Assembly: GCA_002373205.1 (NCBI GenBank)
Contig: DFJV01000141.1
Coordinates: 21,625-47,548, forward strand
Direction of reading: 5' to 3'
Length of the DNA: 25,924 nt
Origin: Treponema sp. UBA3662
GTDB lineage: Bacteria > Spirochaetota > Spirochaetia > Treponematales > Treponemataceae
Shown: positions 15,110-22,392 of the stretch, piece by piece
Position numbering within the stretch: the stretch's first letter is position 1
Layout of the letters: each line of letters begins with the position of its first letter
Translations under genes and position numbers: made by a program
Notes under the pieces: model-generated
Told to the model about the DNA's origin: nothing
The model's database searches: none
What the model saw: only the letters and a program-made list of their open reading frames with translations

Positions 15110-15200
15110 GCCTACCCCCGATTGTAAGGGCGGGCGCAGCCCGTTGCCACAGGCAATGGAGCGGGTAGGGTCCCGCGGAACCCTGGAAAGCGGGTTAGCA
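15110..15200 (+). repeat. Dispersed hairpin repeat family 1, copy 4 (best preserved)
   Basis: It runs from GCCTACCCCCGATTGTAAGG to GCGGGTTAGCA, followed by an A-run. It holds three hairpins: CGGGC-gca-GCCCG, TTGCC-aca-GGCAA and GCGGG-tagggt-CCCGC. The flanks AGGG/CCCT and the outer GCCTA.../...TTAGC can close them into a multibranched fold. It sits between ppx and ppk, just upstream of the ppk ribosome binding site. Confidence 0.88.
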
Positions 15201-15225
15201 AAAAAAATACGGTCCAAAAAAGTAT

Positions 15226-16761
15226 TCAGACCAATACTATTTTATAGCCAAATACGTTTTCGAAAAGGCCGCCTTTTTCTTCTATGGCAAGTTTTTCCAG
15301 GTTCAGGTTGTTGCGTCCCTTTACCCGGAATGTAATGCTGTCCTTTGCAAAGTTTATGGTAAAGTCTGCAAGGTGCTGCCTGTGGCTTCTGTCCAGGGCA
15401 TCTGCTACGCGCAAGATGGAGGTGAGCTTTAGCACCGTCATGCGGGTTTCCCTTGGGAGCAGTTTGAATTCTGCATCGTCGGAGGGAAGCTTTGTGCCCT
15501 TGTGGTAGCGGGCAATCTGTGCAACGATGGAAATGTCGTCGCGGGAAAGGCCAAAGATTTCGCTGTTTTTGATGATGTATTCGCTGTGCAGGTTGTGGTT
15601 CTTTGCCCCGATGAACATTCCTGCGTCGTGCAAGATTGAAGCTATTTCCAAAAGAAGGCGGGTGTGGGCAGGTAGCCCCAGTTCCATCTGCATTGAGTCG
15701 TAGATGCGCAGTGCCATGCTGCGTACATATTCCGCGTGCTTTTCGTCCCCCTGGAATTTTCTTAGCAGTGCCGCCGCGCTTGCTGCTACTTGTGCGGAGA
15801 ATTCCAGCTGGAGTTTTCCGGAGGGGTTTGCTATGTTTGTTATTATTACGCCTTCCCTAAGGGATGTTTCTGGTACGATGATGGAGCTTGCCCTTGTTAG
15901 CTGGATGAAATATTTGTATGTTAGCAGGGAAATTTTGAATGTCTGGGCATCCGAATAGTTCAGCTTGAATTTTGCAATTACTTCTTCTACGCTGTAACGC
16001 TGGATTTCGTCTGCAAAGCGGTCAAAGTCTTCCCTCTGAATTTGCCAGAGGAAGGGGGTAATGGATTTTCCTGTAAAAAGGGCGGCAATTTTCATGTCTG
16101 TGCCGACTGCTATGAATTTTTTTACCTTGTCCAGGTTCATTTCCGCGTTGAACTGGGACTTTGAGTTGCGGATGAATTCTTCGATATAACTGCGGGCATC
16201 TTCTATTCCGCCTTTTATAGAACGGACCTGCTGCTCTATGATTACGGTTCCAAGCCTTATGCTGTGCGCTCCAACCATGCGGCCGTTTTCTATGAGCATC
16301 ATTTCCGTAGTGCCGCCAGCAATTTCCAGTATGACGGAGTCGTCTTGCATTATGTCCTGGCCGTCTACAGTTGCGCCTTTTAGACATTCGGTTACGGCTA
16401 TGTACATGAGGCGGTTTTCTTCCAGGCCGTCTATTACGCGTACGGTAAAGCCTGTCTTGATTTTGATTCTGTCAACAAAGGGGTCCCTGTTGGTTGATTC
16501 TCGGACTGCGCTGGTTCCAAGGACGATTGTGTCTTTTGGCTGAATGCCCCAGGATTTTAGCTGTTCTGCAAAGCGGCGGAGAATTTGCAGGCAGGAAATC
16601 ATGGTTTCCCTGCTGATGACTCCGGATGTGAATACGTCACGCCCAATGTTTGCCGGGAGTTCGCTTCTGTCGAGGATATTGCGCTTTTTGTCTTCTGTGA
16701 TTTCGACCACAAGCATGCGTATGCCTGTGGAGCCGATTTCTATAACAGCCTGCTGTTGCAT
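15226..16761 (-). CDS. Exopolyphosphatase / guanosine pentaphosphate phosphatase family protein with C-terminal HD domain
   Basis: This 511-residue ASKHA-fold protein of the Ppx/GppA family degrades polyphosphate or pppGpp. The first phosphate loop reads IEIGSTGIR (7-15, Glu in place of the usual Asp), GTSAVRESTNR (82-92), EENRLMY with catalytic-type E114, and the second phosphate loop IAGGTTEMML (147-156). The C-terminal region from about 325 has an HD-type motif SILHDAG (H378, D379) followed by ARYHKG, as in long Ppx proteins. It lies upstream of ppk on the same strand, making a polyphosphate synthesis/breakdown pair. The start ATG has only a weak AGGT upstream, and a MITE-like element ends 12 nt before it, so its expression signals must lie within or be altered by that element. 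The exact substrate (polyphosphate or pppGpp) cannot be told. Confidence 0.92.
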   Translation of the reverse strand: MQQQAVIEIGSTGIRMLVVEITEDKKRNILDRSELPANIGRDVFTSGVISRETMISCLQILRRFAEQLKSWGIQPKDTIVLGTSAVRESTNRDPFVDRIKIKTGFTVRVIDGLEENRLMYIAVTECLKGATVDGQDIMQDDSVILEIAGGTTEMMLIENGRMVGAHSIRLGTVIIEQQVRSIKGGIEDARSYIEEFIRNSKSQFNAEMNLDKVKKFIAVGTDMKIAALFTGKSITPFLWQIQREDFDRFADEIQRYSVEEVIAKFKLNYSDAQTFKISLLTYKYFIQLTRASSIIVPETSLREGVIITNIANPSGKLQLEFSAQVAASAAALLRKFQGDEKHAEYVRSMALRIYDSMQMELGLPAHTRLLLEIASILHDAGMFIGAKNHNLHSEYIIKNSEIFGLSRDDISIVAQIARYHKGTKLPSDDAEFKLLPRETRMTVLKLTSILRVADALDRSHRQHLADFTINFAKDSITFRVKGRNNLNLEKLAIEEKGGLFENVFGYKIVLV

Positions 16762-16773
16762 ACCTATTTGGTT

Positions 16774-16918
16774 GTCTAAAAACTTAATCGCATAGTGTCA
16801 CCCCGAACTGCTATGCCACATTCGCACGCACTTGCTACGAATGTGGATTCGGGGTCTTTTATGCTACAGCTAGAGTAGATGCCAAAATAAATTCGGCATG
16901 ACGGTAGTTTTTAGACAG
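16774..16918 (-). mobile_element. MITE-like element, copy B (145 bp), inverted relative to copy A
   Basis: The ends are GTCTAAAAACT (16774-16784) and, on the other side, GACGGTAGTTTTTAGACAG (16900-16918), forming terminal inverted repeats that match copy A at 8872-9126. It has the same CTAC...GTAGC(A/G)TAA(A/G)AGACCCCG stretch and 65-bp core, but lacks about 110 bp of the copy A interior. It fills almost the whole gap between the glycosidase stop and the ppx start codon. No coding capacity. Confidence 0.65.
16793..16857 (-). repeat. 65-bp nested-hairpin core repeat, copy B
   Basis: The inverted copy of 9043-9107 has 63 of 65 positions identical. The stems CCCCGAA/TTCGGGG and CCACATTCG/CGAATGTGG are both intact. 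Confidence 0.9.
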
Positions 16919-16936
16919 TTATCCCTACACCAAAAC

Positions 16937-18379
16937 TTACAGTTTGTCTATTAGCATAGAGCACTTTCCGGATGGGATTGGGAGCGTCTTCTTCTTTTGG
17001 TCAAGGATGTTGATCGTAAAGTAGTAGAGCTTTTCGCTTTCCATCTGTATTTCCCAACCGCGCGTACTTTTGTTGCTGAGGATTGTGATAAGGTTGCGCT
17101 TGAGGGAGAGCTTTTCAATTCCCATGATTTCAAGATTGGGGATTACCCAGTCTACGGTTTTGCGTGGAAGGCTTATGCTAAGGCCTATTACGTTTTCTAT
17201 CATCAGGGCGATTGTGGAAAGTCCCGTAAAGTGCAGGAACCTCTTGCGCGGGAAGTCTGCATTGTTCTTTAGCTGGGCAGGGCCTTCTTTTGTGGGAAGA
17301 TAGGCCTCGTACAAATCACCTTTTTCTTTTGAATTAAGGGGACTTAAAGCTTCCAGTATGTAGTAGAGGTGGCGTATTGCGCACTCGCGGGCAAATGCGT
17401 AGCGCTGGTAACGCTCCAGGCCCTTTATTACCATAAAGTTGAATGGCGGGAATACTGAACCCAGGAAGCCTTCTCCGCTTTCCTTGAATTCCGGGCTGTC
17501 TGCGCTCAAAGTTGGGAAAGGATGGTCTGTTCCAAAGGTGTCGGGGTTGCTAAGATGCTCAATAAGCACGTCGGCACGGTCTGCGTTTGGAAGTTCTGCT
17601 AGAAGCGGCCAGAATCCTGCGATGGTCTTTTGTGAAAGGCGCTTTTCGTCCTTGTCCAAGTCGTAGTAGAAGCCTGTGTCGTTGTCCCACATGAGTGAGT
17701 TGATTCTTGTTTTAAGGCTAAAGTACATTTTTTTGTACTTAAAGCTCAAATCCTTGTCGTTAAGGATGTCTCCCAGGGCGGACATGTAGGAAGCGTTTAT
17801 TGCCATGCAGCAGTTGAAGTCCACAGGGTAGAAGGCTCCCTTGCGCGGAGAGTTGAACATTGTGGAGAACTGGAATGGCACGGAATAAAGGCCGTTTGGC
17901 TGCTTGAAGGTGCGCTCAATCCAGTCCATGTACCTCTGGAGAACCGGCATTACTTCCTTTATGCGGCGCTTGTTGGCACTCTTGTGGTAAAGGTTGAATT
18001 CTGCCCATGCAAAGATAGGTATGCCTATGCCTTCGGGGTTTGAGCTGTCTGTTACCGGCAGGTTGGTCTGGGTGTCGTACTTCCAGCGGATGGCACCGTT
18101 TTCTTCCTGACGGGCATAAAAATAGTCTATGTTCTTGTTTGCGGGGAAATTTCTGTTTGAATAAACCAGAAAGAACGAAGAGAATATGGCTTCCGCCTGG
18201 TCGAGTATTAAGAGAGTCTGCCCCTGCTGTGCTATCGGGTATACAAAAAGACCGTCTGCTGATTTTTCTCCGTTTGCCGGATCAATCCAATAGTCAGACA
18301 GCCAGTTCCATGTTTTGTCGTATATATCTACAAAATCCTGATCGTAGAAGTGGATTTTGGGGAAATCTCTCTTGTTCAA
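16937..18379 (-). CDS. Trehalase-like (alpha/alpha)6-barrel glycoside hydrolase (GH37/GH63-related, MGH1-type)
   Basis: This 480-residue protein without signal peptide is probably cytoplasmic. The segments LFVYPIAQQGQ, DQAEAIFSSFF, NGLYSVPFQFSTMFNSPRKG, YPVDFNCCMAINASYM, GFYYDLDKDEKR, AGFWPLLAELP, FLGSVFPPFNFMVIKGL and GDLYEAYLPTKEG match the trehalase / mannosylglycerate-hydrolase type barrel. D187 and E358 are the probable acid and base. The classical trehalase signatures are not recognisable, so the substrate is open. The C-terminal 90 residues look like a small beta domain. The start codon is TTG: AGGAG lies 6 nt before it, and no ATG or GTG fits as well. It is divergent from the GatB-asparaginase fusion gene. 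Confidence 0.75.
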   Translation of the reverse strand: MNKRDFPKIHFYDQDFVDIYDKTWNWLSDYWIDPANGEKSADGLFVYPIAQQGQTLLILDQAEAIFSSFFLVYSNRNFPANKNIDYFYARQEENGAIRWKYDTQTNLPVTDSSNPEGIGIPIFAWAEFNLYHKSANKRRIKEVMPVLQRYMDWIERTFKQPNGLYSVPFQFSTMFNSPRKGAFYPVDFNCCMAINASYMSALGDILNDKDLSFKYKKMYFSLKTRINSLMWDNDTGFYYDLDKDEKRLSQKTIAGFWPLLAELPNADRADVLIEHLSNPDTFGTDHPFPTLSADSPEFKESGEGFLGSVFPPFNFMVIKGLERYQRYAFARECAIRHLYYILEALSPLNSKEKGDLYEAYLPTKEGPAQLKNNADFPRKRFLHFTGLSTIALMIENVIGLSISLPRKTVDWVIPNLEIMGIEKLSLKRNLITILSNKSTRGWEIQMESEKLYYFTINILDQKKKTLPIPSGKCSMLIDKL

Positions 18380-18524
18380 CTGATTCTCCTATAATATGAA
18401 ATATATTATACCATATTTTTTAAAAAAGAGGTATAATTTAGAAAATTTTTTTTAAAATTTTAACAGAAAAAGCTATTTCTCTGTTGACAAAACTTTAAAA
18501 AACTTAGGTACTGAAAAGATACAT
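18380..18524. promoter_or_regulatory. AT-rich divergent promoter region
   Basis: This 145-nt AT-rich spacer has a perfect TATAAT toward the glycosidase (complement of 18405-18410), without a good -35. Toward the fusion gene there is a perfect TTGACA at 18484-18489, but the expected -10 position (18507-18512, GGTACT) is poor. Long A and T runs lie between. No obvious operator palindrome. Confidence 0.4.
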
Positions 18525-20993
18525 ATGTATAAGACTTATATTTATTTGGAAGTTCGGGTGCTCCTTTCTGCCGTACCCGGTGTTTTTTTAACAGAAAGCG
18601 AGTCTTCCGGCAAGCATGACATACTTACTGCAAAGGCTGAATTCCTTAAGCGCAACAATGGCGGGGCAAAGGTTCTTTCCGTTGCGGTACAACCGTCAGT
18701 TCTCCACAAGGCGGTGTCTTTTGTGCGCGCGGTTGGCGGAACAGTGGAAGAGAAGGTTTTTCTTGAGCATTTGACCGGTAAGGTTCAGGAGCCGCCAGAT
18801 GACCGCAACTTTACCGGCTTTTCCGTAAAAGTGGGGCACGGTGGAAGCCTGGACATAATGTTCCATCAAAAGCCAAAGAAAATTACTTTTGAAGAAGTGC
18901 GCATAGAAGAAAATGCCGGCCATTTGGTTCGCTCAAGCGGCAAGAATGGCGGAAAGGCACACATGGACTGGACTTTTGCAGGCTGTCCCAGCATGAGAAT
19001 CCGCACCAGCGCAGTCTTTGAGCTTGGGGAAGAGGCCGAGCTCTTTCTTAACGAGCTTTACACGACGCTTTCCTACCTTAAGCTTGTAACGGGCGACCTT
19101 GACGAGGGCAGCATAAGGTGCAATGCCTACGTCTGCATTTCCGACGAATCTGGCTTGGGTGAAGGGGATCTGGAGGGCCTTGTAAAACTCCGCAACCTTA
19201 ATTCATTCAACTTTGTGCGCGATGCCGTAAATGCTGAATTGTCCCGCCAAGAGGAAATCCTTTCTGCCGGCGGAAAAATCACCAGCGAAAGCCGCTTGTG
19301 GATTGCAGAAAGCAAAATGTCGCAGACCTGGCAGAACCGCGAAAGCTTTGCAAACCAGTTTAAGATGGTGGAGCCTTTAGTTCAGGTAATGCTGATTCAT
19401 CCGGCTGGAAGTGGCACTTCTGTTCCCATAGAACTTCCCTCCGCAAGACGCTCGCGTTTTATGAAGCAGTATGGGCTTTCCAGACTTAGGGCCCGCTTTT
19501 TGTGCTCAAAAAAAGACATAGCCGACTACTTTGAAGAAGCCGTGCAAGCCGGGGCAGAACCGCTGCTTACTTCCCACTGGATGGCCGGTGAACTGATGAA
19601 GCTCCTTAACCAAAAGAAAAGTGGAATCAATGCGGGGCAGCTGAATGCGCAAAGGTTTGCTTCCATAATGAAAATGCTTGGCGAGGGAAAAATTCATTCA
19701 GGAATAGCAAAAAGCCTAATGCAGGAAACCTTTTCTACAGGGGAGGAGCCAGAGAAAATTGTAAAAAGCAAGAACCTTACGCTGCTTTCCGAAGAAGAAG
19801 AGATACTGCCTTTTGTAAAAGAAGCCCTGGAAGAAGACCAAAAAAGTGCCGCTGCGCTAAAGAACGGAGACATGGCGCCTCTGGACAGAATTACGGGGCT
19901 TGTAATGAAAAAGACAGAAGGCCGTGCTGTTCCCGCAAAGGTAAAAAGCATTATAAAGTCCTACCTAAAAATAAGCGTAGTCTATATTCTTACGATGGGC
20001 GGTTCAATTTCTGCCAAAAAAGATTCTTCCGGAACGATTGTGCCGGGGGACGCAAAGGTAATCCGTGAGCTTTTGGAAACATCCGACAAGGAGCCTGTAA
20101 TCGTAACGCCTGTGCGCTCAATGCTCAGCGAAGAGACTGAACCCGGTGACTGGGCAGCCCTGGTAGCCGCAATAAAGGAGCGTATGGAAAGCGGAACCGC
20201 AAACGGTATTGTAGTAACCCACGGAACGGACACCCTGCCTTATACAGCCGCGCTTTTGTTCTGGCTCTTTGCATCGTCTTCTGTCCCCGTAGTGCTTACA
20301 GCATCAGTTTCTTTGCCGCAGGACAGCGTGGAAGCAAGGGAAAACATAGCCCTTGCAGTAAAAACCGCCCGCAGCAAAAAAAACGGAGTCTACGTAGCCT
20401 TTGGTGGAACTTTGTACTCTCCTCTCAACCTAAAATTTGTTGGTTCTGGCAAAAAAGATTCATCTGGAAGCAACAAAGGCGGAATTTTTGCCAACTGGAA
20501 CATGGACTTGCCAAAATTCTATGCTAACTGCCAGACCAGCCGCATTTTTGAAACCGTAAGCCTTCCTGAATCCAGCATAATGACACGTCTTTTTAACGAA
20601 GCGGCATTTAGGCTTGCCGTAGTAAGGCTCTACCCCGGTCTTACCTGCTGCCGCCTTGAAAAAATGATAAACGGAACCGACGGTGCGGACACAATAATCC
20701 TTGAACTTTATGCTTCCGGTACGGGCAACATGAAGGGCGGTGACTATTCGCTAAAGCCACTTCTTCTTAGCGGTCACAAAAAAGGCAAGAAATTCTACTG
20801 TACTTCCCAGCAGGAAAATTCGGTGGACTTTTCTTCTTATTCAACAAGCGCGGAAGTTTGGAGCAAGGGAGCTGTGCCCATGGGGGCTCTGACGACGGAA
20901 TCTACCGTGGCACTCTATTTTGCCTCTTACCTTATTGCGGACAATGACGATGAGCTTGCGGAATTAATGGAAGGTGGGGCGGAAGTTTTGTAG
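18525..20993 (+). CDS. GatB-like / L-asparaginase I (GatD-like) fusion protein with degenerate active sites
   Basis: The 822 residues are two full-length modules. Residues 1-480 follow GatB (the tRNA-dependent amidotransferase kinase subunit) throughout: IYLEVRVLL (GatB LEVHVQL), RIEENAG (126-132), DEGSIRCNAYV (193-203), LRNLNSFNFV (222-231), SESRLW (254-259), PSARRSRFMKQYGLS (305-319), then a helical domain and a YqeY-like tail ending near 480. Residues 485-822 are a type I asparaginase: ILTMGGSIS (488-496), THGTDT with T568/D569, candidate Lys K637, and GALTTES near the end. Key residues are changed: GatB His is R11 and Gln is L13, the zinc Cys cluster and the Glu residues of IEIVSEPD are gone, and the asparaginase nucleophile Thr of TGGT is M491. 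Archaeal GatD-GatE pairs these families as separate subunits. The start fits the GatB N-terminus but has no good SD. Function unknown. Confidence 0.85.
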   Translation: MYKTYIYLEVRVLLSAVPGVFLTESESSGKHDILTAKAEFLKRNNGGAKVLSVAVQPSVLHKAVSFVRAVGGTVEEKVFLEHLTGKVQEPPDDRNFTGFSVKVGHGGSLDIMFHQKPKKITFEEVRIEENAGHLVRSSGKNGGKAHMDWTFAGCPSMRIRTSAVFELGEEAELFLNELYTTLSYLKLVTGDLDEGSIRCNAYVCISDESGLGEGDLEGLVKLRNLNSFNFVRDAVNAELSRQEEILSAGGKITSESRLWIAESKMSQTWQNRESFANQFKMVEPLVQVMLIHPAGSGTSVPIELPSARRSRFMKQYGLSRLRARFLCSKKDIADYFEEAVQAGAEPLLTSHWMAGELMKLLNQKKSGINAGQLNAQRFASIMKMLGEGKIHSGIAKSLMQETFSTGEEPEKIVKSKNLTLLSEEEEILPFVKEALEEDQKSAAALKNGDMAPLDRITGLVMKKTEGRAVPAKVKSIIKSYLKISVVYILTMGGSISAKKDSSGTIVPGDAKVIRELLETSDKEPVIVTPVRSMLSEETEPGDWAALVAAIKERMESGTANGIVVTHGTDTLPYTAALLFWLFASSSVPVVLTASVSLPQDSVEARENIALAVKTARSKKNGVYVAFGGTLYSPLNLKFVGSGKKDSSGSNKGGIFANWNMDLPKFYANCQTSRIFETVSLPESSIMTRLFNEAAFRLAVVRLYPGLTCCRLEKMINGTDGADTIILELYASGTGNMKGGDYSLKPLLLSGHKKGKKFYCTSQQENSVDFSSYSTSAEVWSKGAVPMGALTTESTVALYFASYLIADNDDELAELMEGGAEVL

Positions 20994-21002
20994 GGGCACT
21001 TG

Positions 21003-21044
21003 TGTAGCCCTCAATGTCTGCTTATTTTGCAGCAGAGGGTTACA
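21003..21044. terminator. Shared hairpin between convergent genes
   Basis: TGTAGCCCTC (21003-21012) pairs with GAGGGTTACA (21035-21044) over 10 bp with one G-T pair. A nested CTGC/GCAG sits inside. It overlaps the last codon and stop of the lipoprotein gene. No T-run follows, so intrinsic termination is uncertain. Confidence 0.35.
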
Positions 21045-21597
21045 TGCGCTCTGCAAAATCATAGAAAGTAAACCATCGTGACGGATCTATTATTTTTCCA
21101 TCGTAGCGCATCCGAATGTTCAGCACCATTCCACTGTCACCACCACCTCTCATTGTTCCCAAATAAGTTCCTTTTTCTATTTTACTGCCAACGGAAAGGT
21201 CTTTGTTAAGCCACATTAAGCCGAAGTATTCTATTTCAAGCCCATCTGTCTTTACTGTTATGGCTGCATTTGCTAACAGCGGATAATTTGTTGGCTGACC
21301 GATATACACAATTGTTCCGTCCAGCGCAGAACAAAATTTGCGTATGCTGTAATATGGATAGGAAATGTAATCGCAGTAGTATTTTTTACAAATGCCGGGT
21401 CTTTCACCAAAGCGCCCTGAGATTTTTATGTCATCAGGATTGATTTCTTTTTTTGTGGCTTCCAGAATGACGGACTGGGCATTGCACATTATGTTTTTGG
21501 ATATGTAGTCGTAAATTTCTTCTTCTTTTTTGATTTTGTTTGTTGTGCAAGAAATGAATATAAAAAGAAGCAGTAGGGTAGCAAATAGGTTCTTCAT
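21040..21597 (-). CDS. Lipoprotein with degenerate M23 (LytM)-like fold
   Basis: This 185-residue protein starts with a lipoprotein signal: MKN, hydrophobic LFATLLLLFIF, then ISC with C17 as the likely lipidated Cys. The C-terminal half follows the M23 peptidase strand pattern: ALDGTIVYIG, AAITVKTDGLEIEYFGL, VGSKIEKGTYLGTM, then NIRMRYDGKIIDPSRW. The HxH metal motif that normally precedes the last strand is replaced by LNIRMR and no HxxxD pair is seen upstream, so it is probably not a hydrolase; inactive LytM-like proteins often serve as regulators or binding domains. No SD before the ATG. The fold assignment is by strand pattern and is moderately sure. Confidence 0.65.
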   Translation of the reverse strand: MKNLFATLLLLFIFISCTTNKIKKEEEIYDYISKNIMCNAQSVILEATKKEINPDDIKISGRFGERPGICKKYYCDYISYPYYSIRKFCSALDGTIVYIGQPTNYPLLANAAITVKTDGLEIEYFGLMWLNKDLSVGSKIEKGTYLGTMRGGGDSGMVLNIRMRYDGKIIDPSRWFTFYDFAERM

Positions 21598-21699
21598 TTT
21601 TTATTTAATCCATGTGGTCTTACGGAAGTTCTGTAGGAATTTTTTGGACGGCATGCCTATTTTTACTGTGCCCGGCCCTTCGGGACCGGACAAATTCTT

Positions 21700-21788
21700 T
21701 AGTAATCCCCGCTTTTCAGGGTTCCGGGGGGCCCTAACCCCCTCCATTCCTTCGGAACGGCTGCGCCGCCCTTACAATCGGGCGTAGG
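21700..21788 (-). repeat. Dispersed hairpin repeat family 1, copy 5
   Basis: On the minus strand it runs from CCTACGCCCGATTGTAAGGG to AAAAGCGGGGATTACTA. Hairpin 1 is CGGC-gca-GCCG, hairpin 2 is GTTCC-gaa-GGAAT (with a terminal G-T pair) and hairpin 3 is GGGGG-ttagggc-CCCCC. A further small hairpin (CGGCCC/GGGaCCG) lies just beyond it at about 21671-21687. Confidence 0.85.
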
Positions 21789-21820
21789 TTTTTAATCAAG
21801 ATCGCTTTTTCAGGTGTTTT

Positions 21821-22306
21821 TTATTCTTCAGCTTCGTATGCCGGGCTTACAAAGTCCACGTCCTTAAAGCTGTATGTTTCGCCTGCGATTGTTACCATAA
21901 GCGGAACTCCGTCGGCAAAGTCAATTTCGTTGCCAAGTGAAGAGTCAATTCCGTTAAAAGTGGCCTTGCAACCGTTGATGAGCGGCTTGTTTTCTATGAA
22001 GTTTGAATAGCAGCCAACAACTTTGTCTCCTTCAAAAACAACAAGGTCGTAGCGGCTGTGCTGTACCGGAGAATATGGAAGTGACCAGAAGCGTGTTACC
22101 TGAACAAGCTGGAAGTTATTTTCTTCGTCATTGTTCACCATGCCAATAGAAATTACCTTGGCATTTGTTGGAAGCGAATAGTCCGACATAAGGATTTTTT
22201 TAAGCTGAGCTGCGGTGCGTGGCTTTGCGGCCGTAGAAGTCTGGGCGGCTGCAACTGTAATGACTGCAAAGATTGCCGCAAAAATAAGTGTAGAAAGTTT
22301 TTTCAT
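21821..22306 (-). CDS. Exported protein of unknown function
   Basis: This is a 161-residue protein with a clear Sec signal peptide: MKK, hydrophobic LIFAAIFAVITVAAAQ, with cleavage likely after AAA or AQT. The mature part (about 140 residues) is mixed and beta-rich, with PTNAKVISIGMVNNDEENN, SRYDLVVFEGDKVVGCYSNF and two Cys (in GCYS and NGCKA) that could form a disulfide. I do not recognise a family. AGAGGAA precedes the ATG at a good distance. It lies 86 nt after a larger exported protein on the same strand and may share its transcript. Confidence 0.75.
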   Translation of the reverse strand: MKKLSTLIFAAIFAVITVAAAQTSTAAKPRTAAQLKKILMSDYSLPTNAKVISIGMVNNDEENNFQLVQVTRFWSLPYSPVQHSRYDLVVFEGDKVVGCYSNFIENKPLINGCKATFNGIDSSLGNEIDFADGVPLMVTIAGETYSFKDVDFVSPAYEAEE

Positions 22307-22392
22307 CTGGTTCCTCTGTTTTCTAAATTCAATAAACTCAACTCGTAAAGCTTTTGTTTTATTGTCGGTAAAAGCTCCTGTCTTGTAAACTT

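Noticed and set aside
21530..21787. 85-residue plus-strand frame at the end of the lipoprotein region
   Set aside because: It crosses the lipoprotein start and repeat copy 5, with no start signal.
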